Shown here piece by piece: positions 7,623 through 16,857 of a DNA stretch of 64,000 nt. Origin of the DNA: Candidatus Phosphitivorax anaerolimi (GTDB lineage: Bacteria > Desulfobacterota > Desulfomonilia > UBA1062). Numbering within the stretch: the first letter of the stretch is position 1; every line of letters begins with the position of its first letter. A program made the position numbers and the translations under genes. The stretch lies in NCBI GenBank assembly GCA_001896555.1, contig MPOS01000048.1, positions 1 to 64,000 on the forward strand. The letters run 5' to 3'. The notes under the pieces are model-generated. The model was not told the DNA's origin. It searched no databases and saw only the letters and a list, made by a program, of their open reading frames with translations.

Positions 7623-8126
7623 ATGGCATTCGGTCAAGAAAACAGAACGCACCAACGATTGAACTGCAGGATTCCCATGGAGTATACCTTAAGGAGATCC
7701 CGCAAGCCCTATCAGGCAACGGTCTACAACATCAGTGATGGCGGCCTGTATGTTGAAACCGACCGCGAGCTCCGGCCGGGCCAGGATATCCGGATTTCTA
7801 TCCATCAGGATATGCCCGAAGGGTTCAACCATCTCGCTCTTGACGACCAGTCAGGCATCATCCGATGGTCACTGCCCGCGACCACCGGCAGGCGCCGTGT
7901 CTACCGGGCCGGTATCAGGCTCTCTTCGGCAGATGTGCGAAGGGCCTTCCAGGGGCTGCCTGAGGTCCAGTATTTCTGCGATGTCTGCGGCGAGCAGGTC
8001 AGCTACCGGCAGGTCAGGAAGGCGGAGCTGATCTGGATGTGCCCGCATTGCAGCGAATATGTCAAACGTCTGCCGGGCGATATCTGCAGGATGGCGTACC
8101 GGCACCTCATCGGGAACGTGATCTGA
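7623..8126 (+). CDS. PilZ domain protein with C-terminal zinc ribbon
   Basis: 167 residues. The N-terminal PilZ domain has an Arg-rich start (TIHQRL-like HQRLNCRIP around 12-20) and the NISDGGL motif (residues 38-44), the usual cyclic-di-GMP contacts. The C-terminus has two CxxC pairs (CDVCGEQV and WMCPHC) that should form a zinc ribbon. A role as a c-di-GMP effector in motility, adhesion or transcription is inferred from the family only. GGAG lies 7 bases before the ATG. It is a single gene. Whether the canonical RxxxR is fully kept is uncertain, so c-di-GMP binding is not assured. Confidence 0.8.
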   Translation: MAFGQENRTHQRLNCRIPMEYTLRRSRKPYQATVYNISDGGLYVETDRELRPGQDIRISIHQDMPEGFNHLALDDQSGIIRWSLPATTGRRRVYRAGIRLSSADVRRAFQGLPEVQYFCDVCGEQVSYRQVRKAELIWMCPHCSEYVKRLPGDICRMAYRHLIGNVI

Positions 8127-8497
8127 CGGGACCGCGATGCCGGCAAGGCTGACATTGCTTTGAAGGGCCGTGGCCCTTAAGAGCTCGGATGGATCGGAAA
8201 AAGGCGAAAGAATGTCTCCTTCCCAGGAGGCAGTATCTGCCCGGGATGCGATGCTGTCAGCAGGCATTGTACCCCGGGCCCCCCTTGACTTCCTCGCCGG
8301 GCCAAGGTGTCTGCCCTGAGGGTTCCTATTCCGTGCCGCTCAAAGGCATGATCTTGAGAATGATCCTTGAGCCCTTGTCACAGCACCCTTGAGAGGGTGT
8401 CGTCCTGATGTATTCTATTTTATGGTGAGCGGATACCATCATTGCATCCACGGCCCTGCTTCATGCAGCCTGGACAGGATGCCGCCAGAGGTTTTTC
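8127..8497. other. Intergenic, no gene seen
   Basis: It contains a short perfect inverted repeat (AAGGGCC/GGCCCTT, about 8163-8178) that could help end PilZ transcription, and a CACCCT/AGGGTG hairpin near 8384-8399. A 67-codon plus-strand frame at 8189-8392 has no credible composition or ribosome site. Confidence 0.4.
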
Positions 8498-9178
8498 ATG
8501 GGAAATCTGAAAATCGTCTCACACAGCGAAGACCCCTTCATGAACCGGGAAGAGGCAGGCCGCCGTCTTGCCGAAGAGCTCGGGGAGTACAAGGACAAAG
8601 ACACCGTGGTGCTGGGTATCCCCCGGGGCGGTGTTGTGGTTGCGCGGGAGCTTGCCCGGATACTCCACGCAGAGCTCGACGTGGTCCTCTCCCGCAAGCT
8701 GGGCGCGCCGGGAAATCCCGAGCTGGCCATCGGGGCCATCAGCGAGGACGGCACGGTGCTGCTGGATGAAGACCTTAAGCAGCGGTTGGGCGCCTCTGAT
8801 GAGTTCACCGGCTATGTGGAAGACGAGCAGGAGAAGCAGTATACCAGGATCGCCGAGAGCATCGAACGCTTCCGCCGCGTGAAGCCCAAAACCCCGGTGC
8901 AGGGGCGTACGGTCATCGTGACCGATGACGGGCTGGCCACCGGCGCTACCATGCAGGCATCCTTGAGGACCGTCCGGAAGGAGAATCCAAAGCGACTCAT
9001 CGCCGCGGTCCCCGTAGGGAGTATGGATGCTCTGGAAAGGATCGCCCCCGAGGCAGATGAGACAATCGCGCTCAAGGCTCCCCCCATCTTCTATGCCGTA
9101 GGCCAGTTCTACGAGTATTTCGGCCAGACCAGCGATGAAGAAGTCATTACCTCTCTGAAGGAGAACAGGGAACGATGA
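8498..9178 (+). CDS. Phosphoribosyltransferase family protein (COG1926)
   Basis: 226 residues. It carries the type I PRTase PRPP loop in TVIVTDDGLATGATMQA (about 138-154) and the N-terminal GIPRGGVVVA and RKLGAPGNPELAIGAI segments typical of the COG1926 predicted phosphoribosyltransferases. The substrate base is unknown. A start at the ATG 8498 follows a weak AGGTTTTTC; a second Met at residue 15 is possible. The 3' end overlaps the convergent acyl-CoA ligase gene by 32 bases, so the two mRNAs are complementary there. Confidence 0.85.
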   Translation: MGNLKIVSHSEDPFMNREEAGRRLAEELGEYKDKDTVVLGIPRGGVVVARELARILHAELDVVLSRKLGAPGNPELAIGAISEDGTVLLDEDLKQRLGASDEFTGYVEDEQEKQYTRIAESIERFRRVKPKTPVQGRTVIVTDDGLATGATMQASLRTVRKENPKRLIAAVPVGSMDALERIAPEADETIALKAPPIFYAVGQFYEYFGQTSDEEVITSLKENRER

Positions 9179-11231
9179 AGGTCTCCGGTGCCCGGCCGGT
9201 CTGTCCCGCATCCGCCCGTTGAGAAGAGGCTCCGTACATGGCCTTGATCTCTTCCCGGTAGAGTTCCTTGATGACGCGGCGCTTGAGCTTGAGCGTGGGT
9301 GTGAGTTCTCCTCCTTCGACACTGAAAGGCCTGGGCAGGAGCGTGAAGTACTTGATCTGCTCGTAACGGGCAAGCCGCTGGTTCACCTCGTTTATCTGGG
9401 CCTGGATGAGCTCCCTGATCTCACCCTGGCGTATCAGGTCGGCGTGATCGGTGAAGGTGATCCCCTTTTTCCTGGCAAAGCGCTTCAGCTCGGGAAAATC
9501 CGGCACGATGAGACAGGTGAGGTACTTCTCGCCATCTCCTGTAAGGCATGCCTGATCGATGTAGGGCCGGCCCGTTATCATGAGCTCGATGGGATGCGGG
9601 GCCACATTTTTGCCCCCGGAGGTGACGAAGAGCTCTTTCTTCCGGTCTGTGATCTCCAGAAACCCTTCCGAGTCGAACCGGCCGATATCACCGGTCATGA
9701 ACCAGCCGTCTTCGGTGAAGCACTCCCTAGTCTCCCGGGGCATCTTCCAGTATCCCGTGAAGATCTGGGGGCCTTTGACCAGGATCTCGCCGTCGTCAGC
9801 GATCTTTTCCTGCGTGCCCAGCACGGCTTTGCCTACGGTGCCCGGCTTTATCTGGAGACGGTATGCCAGGGTGTTGTAGGCGACGGCAAGCTTCAGCGAA
9901 CGCAGCGGGTTCGTGTGGGGAGATTTGCCTTGAGCTTGCTTGCGGACCATGCAGTCGTAGGTCCAGTCGATCATCTTATTCTGGAACCAGTTAAGGTTGT
10001 CCCGGTCGATGCCCGTGAATTCCGGGGCGTTGTAGTTGAGAATGGCCGCGGTTTCGGTGAGACCATATCCCTCGGTGAGCTGGATACCCATGGAGCGGAT
10101 GAAGGTGCACACCTCCTTGTCGAGTTTGCCGCCGCCTGAGCCGGCCATGACGAGACGGTCCATTCCCGCCTCCTTGCGCAGCCGGTTGAAGACCAGCACG
10201 TTGGCCTGGGAAAACAGGAACAGATCGAGCATGCCCAGCCGTTCTCCCTTTGCCATGGCGCCGGTGAACTTCTCTCCCTGGCGCATGGCCCAGGCAAACA
10301 TCTTTCTCACATATCCGGGCTGCCGTGATACGATCGAGGTGACCTGGTCGTAGACCTTTTCGAAAAACCGCGGGATACTGATGATCACGTTGGGCCTGAG
10401 CTCCAGCAGGGTCTTGGGAATCCTGCTGAAGTCGGGTTCGAAGGCGAGGATGCCGCCCTGTTTGAGGCCGCCGACGTGATAGTCGCAGCTGCGGCCGTAC
10501 ACATGGCAGATGGGCAGATGCACCAGGAAGAGCAGATGCAGGTCCCTGTCCTGGGCCTGGCGGCGGATGAGGGTGGGGTCGGTGAACTGATCCATGGCCG
10601 CCATGAAGTTCGCGTGCGTGAGCATGGCGCCCTTGGGCCTGCCGGTCGTGCCCGAGGTGTAGATGATGCTCACCACGTCTTGAGGCTTCACCAGTGCAAT
10701 GCTCTTTTCCAGCGCGGCCATGTCGAGGTTTTGCCGGCCCATCTCCATGACCTCGTTGAAGTGGTAGACCCCCTGCCCGGGGTCGCTGCCTCCGGACTCC
10801 ATGGTGATGATGAATTCCAAGCCCGTCCCGGGTCGTATAGCCCGGACCATTTCCGCCTTGTCGCGGGTGGAGCAGAACACGGCCCTGGACTCGCTGTCGG
10901 AGATCATGTAGGCGAGCTCGTCCTTTGAGAGGGTAGGGTAGAGGGGGACCTCGACCCCTCCAACAGCCTGAATGGCCTGGTCGGCGATCACCCACCGCGG
11001 CCTGCTCTCGGAGAATATGGCGGCCTTATCTCCCCGCCGGATGCCGAGCGCCAACAGGCCGGAGGCGAGCTCGAGGACCTGCCGCCGCGTCTCTCCCCAG
11101 GTGAGGGTGCGGAAATCGTCCGTGGGATCGCCGTTCGCATCGAAGCGGCCCATGAGAAAAGGCTGCACCGCATCCATCTCCTGCGCACGGGTATGGAAGA
11201 AACCGCACAGCGTGCCTTCATGGAAAGCCAT
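9147..11231 (-). CDS. Long-chain fatty acid-CoA ligase (AMP-forming)
   Basis: 694 residues. The AMP-binding motif IIYTSGTTGRPKGAMLTH lies near residues 190-205, GYGLTETAA near 390, the TGDIGRFD hinge near 515, and a C-terminal domain ends with a Lys-containing LTPTLKLKRR. The FAD15-like length and sequence indicate activation of long-chain fatty acids to acyl-CoA with ATP, feeding beta-oxidation or membrane lipid synthesis. GAGGAGG stands 6 bases before the ATG. It is monocistronic. Together with the beta-oxidation cluster at 20-29 kb it supports a fatty-acid-degrading lifestyle. Confidence 0.92.
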   Translation of the reverse strand: MAFHEGTLCGFFHTRAQEMDAVQPFLMGRFDANGDPTDDFRTLTWGETRRQVLELASGLLALGIRRGDKAAIFSESRPRWVIADQAIQAVGGVEVPLYPTLSKDELAYMISDSESRAVFCSTRDKAEMVRAIRPGTGLEFIITMESGGSDPGQGVYHFNEVMEMGRQNLDMAALEKSIALVKPQDVVSIIYTSGTTGRPKGAMLTHANFMAAMDQFTDPTLIRRQAQDRDLHLLFLVHLPICHVYGRSCDYHVGGLKQGGILAFEPDFSRIPKTLLELRPNVIISIPRFFEKVYDQVTSIVSRQPGYVRKMFAWAMRQGEKFTGAMAKGERLGMLDLFLFSQANVLVFNRLRKEAGMDRLVMAGSGGGKLDKEVCTFIRSMGIQLTEGYGLTETAAILNYNAPEFTGIDRDNLNWFQNKMIDWTYDCMVRKQAQGKSPHTNPLRSLKLAVAYNTLAYRLQIKPGTVGKAVLGTQEKIADDGEILVKGPQIFTGYWKMPRETRECFTEDGWFMTGDIGRFDSEGFLEITDRKKELFVTSGGKNVAPHPIELMITGRPYIDQACLTGDGEKYLTCLIVPDFPELKRFARKKGITFTDHADLIRQGEIRELIQAQINEVNQRLARYEQIKYFTLLPRPFSVEGGELTPTLKLKRRVIKELYREEIKAMYGASSQRADAGQTGRAPETFIVPCSPSER

Positions 11232-11640
11232 AGACTACCTCCTCGCACAAGAATTTTCACGATGCAGGGCCCGTCCCAGCGTGCGGGGATACATGCCGCT
11301 GCATCCATCCACGTGATCCCGTCACCATTCAAATAAGAAGAAATTGCAGGAGACATGGATACTACCACCGATTCCAGTGCATGGGAACAGTAAAGATAAC
11401 AAGGGTTATCTCTTCAACGGCGCACCATTCCCTTCTTCCGGAAGGCCTGCCCGGGGGATGAGGGGTGGGGCCGGGAAGATTTCGGTCCGATCGTATCCTG
11501 CCGTGTTTATACCTGCCACAGGTGTCCGGCAGCCGGACTTGGCGATGAAAACACTTGTCTGCGCGGGTGTGAAAGAGGTATGTTGCAGATATCGCATGTA
11601 ATCTCGTTGCAGGTTGATTGTGTAGAGGAGGTATGCCGGT
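11232..11640. other. Divergent intergenic region, no gene seen
   Basis: This is the upstream region of both the acyl-CoA ligase (minus) and radC (plus). Frames here are short and lack ribosome sites. No clear operator or structured RNA is seen. Confidence 0.4.
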
Positions 11641-12309
11641 GTGAAAAAGATATCCCAGATCCCCAAGCATGAGCGTCCCCGCGAAAAATTGCAGATGTTC
11701 GGCCCCCGGACCCTGTCCGACTCCGAGCTCATGGCGGTTCTCCTGGGGAGCGGCTCGGCAAGGCACAGTGTTCTGGAGTTGTCAGGGAGGGTCTTGCGCA
11801 TGATCGATGAGAGCAGGGGGAGGCTGGAGCTCGACAAACTGCTCGGTGTTGAGGGAATCGGGCCCGCCAAGGCCGCCGTCATCACTGCTGCGCTCGAATT
11901 CGGCAGGCGGCGCATCAGGCCTGAGGGTATGAAGGTGGTCGTGCCCGCTCACGTGCTCCCCATCATCCAGCATTTCGCGGACCGGAAGCAGGAGCATCTC
12001 CTCTGCGTCTCGCTCAGCGGGGCAGGCGAGGTCATCGCCTGCCGGGTGGTAACCATCGGGCTGGTGGACAGGACCCAGGTGCACCCGCGCGAGGTGTTCG
12101 CAGACCCGATCATCGACCGGGCATCGGCTGTTATCATCGCGCACAATCACCCCATCGGATCACTCGAACCCAGCGACGAAGACCGGGAAATCACCAGGAC
12201 TATCAAGGCAGCGGGCAAAACTCTGGGCATCTGGCTGCTGGACCACATCATATTCAACAAGAACGGATACTACAGCTTCATGGAACACGACGAGATGGAA
12301 TCACTCTGA
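11641..12309 (+). CDS. radC: RadC family JAB/MPN domain protein
   Basis: 222 residues. It has an N-terminal helix-hairpin-helix region (GVEGIGPAKAAVI, about 62-75) and a C-terminal JAMM metal motif HNHPIGSLEPSDED (about 170-183). RadC was named for DNA repair, but the family's biochemical role is unsettled, and the zinc-protease-like fold suggests a nuclease or peptidase activity. The GTG start has GGAGG 9 bases upstream. It is a single gene of normal length with all metal ligands present. Confidence 0.93.
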   Translation: MKKISQIPKHERPREKLQMFGPRTLSDSELMAVLLGSGSARHSVLELSGRVLRMIDESRGRLELDKLLGVEGIGPAKAAVITAALEFGRRRIRPEGMKVVVPAHVLPIIQHFADRKQEHLLCVSLSGAGEVIACRVVTIGLVDRTQVHPREVFADPIIDRASAVIIAHNHPIGSLEPSDEDREITRTIKAAGKTLGIWLLDHIIFNKNGYYSFMEHDEMESL

Positions 12310-12501
12310 AATCACCCTGCTCGATCCACCGCACCCGCCAGGCCATGAAAACCCGGGCCGTGCTTCTGTGAAAGGCACGCGTCCATGGGAATCACGGCAT
12401 TTTCTTTCGAATATCCTTAAACTTTTCCTGTAGAAATATCGATAGAGAACATTGGTCATCTCTTATGACGGAAAGGGACTTCTAGTTATGAGGGAAGCGG
12501 A

Positions 12502-13062
12502 ATGAACAATTATTCTTACCTGTTGTTCGCATTGATGTGCAACCTGGCATGCATGGCCCCGATGGCACATATCTCAGAAGACGGGAACCGCATTACCATA
12601 GCCGACGGCGGCTATGAGCTGACAGCCTATGCAGTGGCCGAGGTTGACCAGTCGTACCTGCTGACGGCATGGGATGCCTCGGAAGACGACGGATTTTCAG
12701 ACGCCGCGATCACATGCATTCCGCTCGATCGGGCCGGCGCCCTTCAGGTGCAGGGCAGGGATTTTACGCAGGACAAGAAACACGGGAAGCATGAGATCTC
12801 CAAAGATGCCATGGACATCCGGCTGATCATGACCAATGGTTCGTGCAAAAAAGTGCTCAAGAAGATGCAGGGTCTCTGTTTAGGTCCGGATTACCCCGTG
12901 TTACGGGTCGTCGGCCGGGAAGTCCAGATCGGTCGGGCAACCTACCGGAACATGCCCACGAGGTTCGGCAATCCGCCTGCAACCGTGATCCTTGCAGACA
13001 CCATCGAGCTTGCGCAGGCACGATATACACCAACCGAGATAGCCCTTCAATCCGGCCATTAG
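12502..13062 (+). CDS. Hypothetical exported protein, 186 aa
   Basis: The N-terminus is a short hydrophobic stretch (residues 5-20, LLFALMCNLACMAPMA) that could be a signal peptide. The Cys at 17 does not fit a standard lipobox. The rest is a beta-rich sequence with Cys residues (ITC, GSC, GLC) that may form disulfides. No domain is recognised. GAGGGAAG precedes the ATG by 5 bases. It stands alone between radC and a convergent small gene, and export to the periplasm is an inference. Confidence 0.55.
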   Translation: MNNYSYLLFALMCNLACMAPMAHISEDGNRITIADGGYELTAYAVAEVDQSYLLTAWDASEDDGFSDAAITCIPLDRAGALQVQGRDFTQDKKHGKHEISKDAMDIRLIMTNGSCKKVLKKMQGLCLGPDYPVLRVVGREVQIGRATYRNMPTRFGNPPATVILADTIELAQARYTPTEIALQSGH

Positions 13063-13432
13063 GGGCGAATCGTTCCGGAGGAGCTCTTTCTCATACCCTT
13101 GCCTGTGGTGCCACACCCGGTTTCACCCGAGAGTATTCACGTGCCTTATGTTCAAACCCGTCCCGGGCCGGGGGCATTGTATCGAAAAGGAGTGATCGGC
13201 CCATATAAATGCCAGATGGCAGGCAACATAGCAATATAACAACAGAGCATGGCGGGCGTATCCCGATGCAGGGGGGTGGATCACTTCTCCAGACGCATCC
13301 GCATGCCCTTGCAGCACTGCATCCGGGTACTGGAAGGGGGAATATCCTTCGTGTGAAGCCGAGACTTGGACTGTCAATGCCCTCTCACCAGGGATCATTG
13401 GCTTAAGGGAATCGCCGGGTACTCAAGAAGGA
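13063..13432. other. Intergenic, no gene seen
   Basis: It lies between convergent genes. Short frames on both strands have no ribosome sites, and no clear terminator hairpin with a T run is visible. Confidence 0.4.
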
Positions 13433-13810
13433 CTATGGCATCACGATCTTGCCGCCCGGGGGAGTGCCGGGAACCACGATTCGTGATTCCGACCGGCGCT
13501 GGGCCTCTTTCATCTCTTCCACGAGTTCTTCGAACGCCTTCTTCACCGCCTCGGGGAAGAGATCCATGGCCTGCTTGAGCGATTTGGCATCGATCTCGAA
13601 CTGAAGGGGGAGCGCCCCTCCCGGGGTCACAATCTGAGTGTGGCCGAAGAAGAGGATATTGCGCCTGTCGTCCCGCTGCCCGTCGGGAAGCACCGGTATG
13701 AGCTGGCGAATGGTGGCGAACTTCATATCGGTGATCACCTCTTCGCGGTAGAGGTTCTTCTGATCCACTTTGAGGTCGCTTATCTTGGCAAGGTCGGGGT
13801 TGTTCATCAT
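13433..13810 (-). CDS. Conserved hypothetical cytoplasmic protein, 125 aa
   Basis: A soluble protein of mixed alpha/beta composition with a central VTPGGALPLQFEIDAKSL stretch, a charged helix (FEELVEEMKEAQRR) and a Pro/Gly-rich tail (PGTPPGGKI). AAGGAGAG precedes two consecutive ATG codons (13810 and 13807), either of which may start translation. No family with a known role is recognised. It stands alone. Codon usage resembles that of its neighbours, which supports a real gene. Confidence 0.7.
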   Translation of the reverse strand: MMNNPDLAKISDLKVDQKNLYREEVITDMKFATIRQLIPVLPDGQRDDRRNILFFGHTQIVTPGGALPLQFEIDAKSLKQAMDLFPEAVKKAFEELVEEMKEAQRRSESRIVVPGTPPGGKIVMP

Positions 13811-14198
13811 CTCTCTCCTTTTCCCCTCTTTGTAAGAATAAATATCTGATTGTCAAGGCAATTCTCCCCCGGATAGCATCTCCTGGACCCTCTCTGCTGA
13901 AATCTCATGCCATGTCTTGCCATTAACCGGGGGCAAGGGAACGGCAGATCTGGAAGATTGCCGGGGCCGATCCATTTTCTCAGGCAGACATACCCTTGAT
14001 GAAGTCTAGGGGGGAGGTATTCTTATCCTTCATAAAGAAAAGGCGGTTCAATCGGATGGCTTGAGAAGACCGGAGTTTTTCTCGTCTGCCGCGAGCCGTG
14101 CGGCGGAGCGAAGGGATCATACCTTAAAAGACCCATGCAGAGCACCTGGAGCAGTATCCTTGAAAAGCAAAGGCCCCTTAGGCGAAAGGAGGGGGAAA
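13811..14198. other. Upstream region of the OsmC gene, no gene seen
   Basis: A frame in phase with OsmC extends back to 14061 but has atypical composition and no ribosome site. The strong AAAGGAGGGGG at 14185-14195 marks the true start at 14199. Confidence 0.4.
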
Positions 14199-14756
14199 AT
14201 GGCTGAAGATCATTTTATCAATGGCATAAACGTAACGCAGTTAACCAGCACCATTGACCAGATCCGCAATGAGCCCGAGATCGCCAAGTTCAGCTTCCGG
14301 GCCACCAACACATGGGTGGACGGTACACACTGCCAGGGCACTGTCCAGCATTTCTACGGTGCGCTCACGGAAGACACCAAGCGTCCTCCCCTGACCTATG
14401 ACATGGACGAACCCCCGGTGCTCATGGGACATAACACCGGGCGAAACCCGGTCGAGTTTCTTCTCATCGCCCTCTCCGGGTGCCTCACCACTACCCTGGT
14501 GGCCTATGCATCCGCGAAGGGATTGAACCTCAAGGGTGTGCAGTCCTGGTACGAGGGGGATATCGATCTCAGGGGATTCCTTGGGATATCAGACGAGGTA
14601 AGGGCAGGGTATCAGCGGATACGTGTAGGTTTCAGGATAGATGCAGACATATCGGACGAGCAGAAGCAGGAGCTGGTTCAGCTCGCCCAGCAGCACTCGC
14701 CCGTCTTCAACACCATCTCCCGGTCGTCGCCGGTGTCGGTGCACCTGGAAAGATAG
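14199..14756 (+). CDS. OsmC family protein
   Basis: 185 residues with the OsmC/Ohr fold pattern: a central helix carrying LLIALSGCLTTTL with the N-terminal (peroxidatic) Cys, and the distal SPVFNTISRSSPVSV stretch where most members have a second Cys (CPV). Here that Cys is Ser, so the thiol-peroxidase cycle of Ohr/OsmC would need another resolving thiol, or the protein has a different role. The start at 14199 is fixed by AAAGGAGGGGG. It is a single gene. Confidence 0.88.
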   Translation: MAEDHFINGINVTQLTSTIDQIRNEPEIAKFSFRATNTWVDGTHCQGTVQHFYGALTEDTKRPPLTYDMDEPPVLMGHNTGRNPVEFLLIALSGCLTTTLVAYASAKGLNLKGVQSWYEGDIDLRGFLGISDEVRAGYQRIRVGFRIDADISDEQKQELVQLAQQHSPVFNTISRSSPVSVHLER

Positions 14757-14810
14757 CGGCAGGGTTTCGTACGGTCAGGCAGGAAAGAGCAGCATGCGGC
14801 CGCGGGGAAG

Positions 14811-14839
14811 AAAAAAGTGCCCGTCCGTAAAGAGGGCAC
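14811..14839 (-). terminator. Terminator of the tRNA-Ala transcript
   Basis: On the minus strand GTGCCC (14839-14834) pairs with GGGCAC (14822-14817) and is followed by six T (14816-14811). It starts 28 bases after the tRNA 3' end. Confidence 0.75.
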
Positions 14840-14866
14840 CGTCTTTCTTATGCATGATTATTTAAG

Positions 14867-14942
14867 TGGTGGAGCCGAAGGGAATCGAACCCTCGACCTC
14901 ATGAATGCCATTCATGCGCTCTCCCAACTGAGCTACGGCCCC
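14867..14942 (-). tRNA. tRNA-Ala (anticodon GGC)
   Basis: The minus strand folds into a complete cloverleaf: acceptor GGGGCCG/CGGCTCC, anticodon loop ATGGCAT with GGC, and T arm GAGGG-TTCGATT-CCCTT. CCA is encoded (14867-14869). A -35-like TTGATC and a -10-like TATGAT with 18-bp spacing lie just upstream on the minus strand. Confidence 0.95.
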
Positions 14943-15338
14943 ATGCAACGTTGATCAGCTATCATACCCTCTCAGGTGAGTCAAGATCAATGAAATATTC
15001 TCCCAAGGAAAAGCGCAGGAAACCCCGCATGTTCGGTATGGACTTGCGCGTTTTCTCCCCCGCTCCCCCTTGGGAGGAATAAAAAAATCGAGTTTCCCCA
15101 GATGGATCTTCGGGGAGGCGTGCATAACCGGTCCCGATGCTTGATTAAAAATAATGATGTGATATCAAAGATATGAGTTAAACGGAGGTGATTCATGCCG
15201 GGCGCGGCAGGGCATTGTCAGGGAAGGCAGGGCCGGGATTTCCCCGCCGCCTTTTCCATCCATCACCCTGAACAGGCGGTTGATCCCGTCTGCCTGGAGG
15301 TAAGCAGTATGAAATATGGCTGGCAATCAAGCAACACG
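14943..15338. other. Intergenic between tRNA-Ala and the RHH gene, no gene seen
   Basis: It is relatively AT-rich towards its right end. Only short frames without ribosome sites are present. Confidence 0.4.
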
Positions 15339-15382
15339 TAATATATGCAATATTGAATGATGAATTGACATAATATATGCAA
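15339..15382 (+). repeat. Direct repeat pair, probable operator of the RHH gene
   Basis: TAATATATGCAA occurs at 15339-15350 and again at 15371-15382, 32 bp apart (about three helical turns). The second copy begins directly after a TTGACA at 15365-15370, so a protein bound there would block the promoter of the gene starting at 15402. Confidence 0.6.
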
Positions 15383-15401
15383 GCATGATAGAGGTCATAT
15401 C

Positions 15402-15599
15402 ATGGCAAGGAAGGTCGCGTTCAATACCCGGGTGAGTGAGTCGATCCTCAATGAGTTCAGGGCGCTGTCCGTCCTTTTGGACCGCAATCTCAACGATTTT
15501 TTCGAAGAGGCGATGGTCGATCTCATCCGCAAGTATGATCAGGACAATCTCATTATCGAGCTGAGAAAGCTCAAGGCCAAGGCCCAGAAAAAAATATAG
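15402..15599 (+). CDS. Small ribbon-helix-helix type DNA-binding protein, 65 aa
   Basis: The sequence has a short strand (KVAFNTRVS) followed by two helices (ESILNEFRALSVLLD and LNDFFEEAMVDLIRKY), the pattern of the MetJ/Arc fold used by CopG-like repressors and antitoxins. It probably dimerises and binds the direct repeats 15339-15382, repressing its own promoter. GAGGTC lies 5 bases before the ATG. No toxin gene follows, so it is an orphan regulator or a solitary antitoxin. Confidence 0.6.
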   Translation: MARKVAFNTRVSESILNEFRALSVLLDRNLNDFFEEAMVDLIRKYDQDNLIIELRKLKAKAQKKI

Positions 15600-15732
15600 C
15601 CGGATGCCGGCAACCTCAAACGGGGCAGGGCCGGGTATCACAGGTTTGCGGACCTTGGCGCCCCCGTTCCTTATTTCCCGATTCTCCTCAGGGCTGGAAC
15701 GCCCGTGCACGGGCGCCCCTGATAAGGATGCT

Positions 15733-16086
15733 TTACGAATATTCCTGCTTGCGCGTTCCCTGGGCCTTGATGCTGTTGAGGGTGTCGGTGAGCACCGGGA
15801 TCACGTGCTCGCGGATGTCGCCTGCAACCACGATGGTCAGAAGATCATCGCCGACTTTAAGCCTTCCCTCGTTCACCTCCACGAGGATATCGACGATGCC
15901 GGGGCGCTTCTTCTGTTCTTCTACGATCTTCCGGATGGCCTGATGATCCGCCGCGACATCGACCGCGCTCACCGGGGTCCCGTTTCTGGATGTCCCTCTC
16001 ACCACACCGTTGTGGCACAGGATCATTCCTACCTTGTGATAGTCTTCTCGCTTCTTGATCTTCTCGATCAGAGCGTTCATGTTCAT
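15733..16086 (-). CDS. moaE: MoaE-like protein (molybdopterin synthase large subunit family)
   Basis: 117 residues, shorter than the usual 140-150. It keeps the MoaE skeleton: GMILCHNGVVRGTSRNG near the N-terminus, VNEGRLKVGDDLLTIVVAG in the middle, and a C-terminal LNSIKAQGTRKQEY resembling the active-site Lys region of MoaE. MoaE transfers sulfur from MoaD thiocarboxylate to precursor Z. The truncated N-terminus and the absence of a moaD neighbour leave open whether it is a catalytic enzyme or a divergent paralogue. AAAAAGGAG precedes the start. It is a single gene. Confidence 0.7.
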   Translation of the reverse strand: MNMNALIEKIKKREDYHKVGMILCHNGVVRGTSRNGTPVSAVDVAADHQAIRKIVEEQKKRPGIVDILVEVNEGRLKVGDDLLTIVVAGDIREHVIPVLTDTLNSIKAQGTRKQEYS

Positions 16087-16307
16087 GATCCACTCCTTTT
16101 TCTATTGGATTGCTCTATGGTGCTGGATATGATCTTTCTGTAACGTGTGTCAAGCAGTGGCAGAGCTCTTCCTCAAGATCGGAACAAGGCGGAGAGATCG
16201 GGACTGGAGGCTTGAAATCATGAGGGTTCCGGTATAGTAAGAGTAAGCGGCCCATTCGACGGGCTTTAGGAGTTGTTCATAGACGCCCTGGATGAGGAGG
16301 TGGCGGT

Positions 16308-16856
16308 GTGAAAGAGTTGCGGATAAAGAAAACCCGTCTGCAATTCGCAGTAGGGGATATTACGGCGCAGGATACCGATGCCGTGGTCAATGCCGCCAAC
16401 AGCAGGCTGGCGCCGGGAGGCGGTGTTGCAGGCGCCATTCACCGGGCTGCCGGAGAAGGTCTGTGGGAGGAATGCTCCAAGCTCGGCGGGTGCAGGACGG
16501 GCGAGGCAAAGATCACCGGCGGTCACCGCCTTCCGAACCGGTATGTCATCCATACCGTGGGCCCGGTGTACAGCGGGTCACCGGACGACCCGAAGCTCCT
16601 GCGTTCGTGCTACCTCAACTCGCTCAAGGTCGCCGACGAGAATGGCGTGAGGTCGATCGCCTTTCCCGCCCTGAGCACCGGCATATTCGGCTACCCTGTC
16701 CGCGATGCGGCACGGGTAGCCATTCTAGCAATCAAGGACTACCTCTCGGGAGATACGGGCATCGAGCTCGTTCGTATGGTGCTTTATGACCGGAAGTCGT
16801 ACGATGCCCATGTGGAGGTGCTGGAAACACTTGAGCGTGAAGGAGAGCTGGCCTGA
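16308..16856 (+). CDS. Macro domain protein (ADP-ribose/O-acetyl-ADP-ribose binding)
   Basis: 182 residues, a single macro domain: GDITAQDTDAVVNAANS (residues 17-33), GGGVAGAIHRAAG, and PALSTGIFGYPVRDAA (the loop around the distal ribose). Members remove or read ADP-ribose marks or hydrolyse O-acetyl-ADP-ribose. The GTG start is preceded by GAGGAGG. It stops two bases before the kdsB start, so it is probably co-transcribed with kdsB and waaA, an unexpected partner for LPS-core genes. Confidence 0.9.
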   Translation: MKELRIKKTRLQFAVGDITAQDTDAVVNAANSRLAPGGGVAGAIHRAAGEGLWEECSKLGGCRTGEAKITGGHRLPNRYVIHTVGPVYSGSPDDPKLLRSCYLNSLKVADENGVRSIAFPALSTGIFGYPVRDAARVAILAIKDYLSGDTGIELVRMVLYDRKSYDAHVEVLETLEREGELA

Positions 16857-16857
16857 G

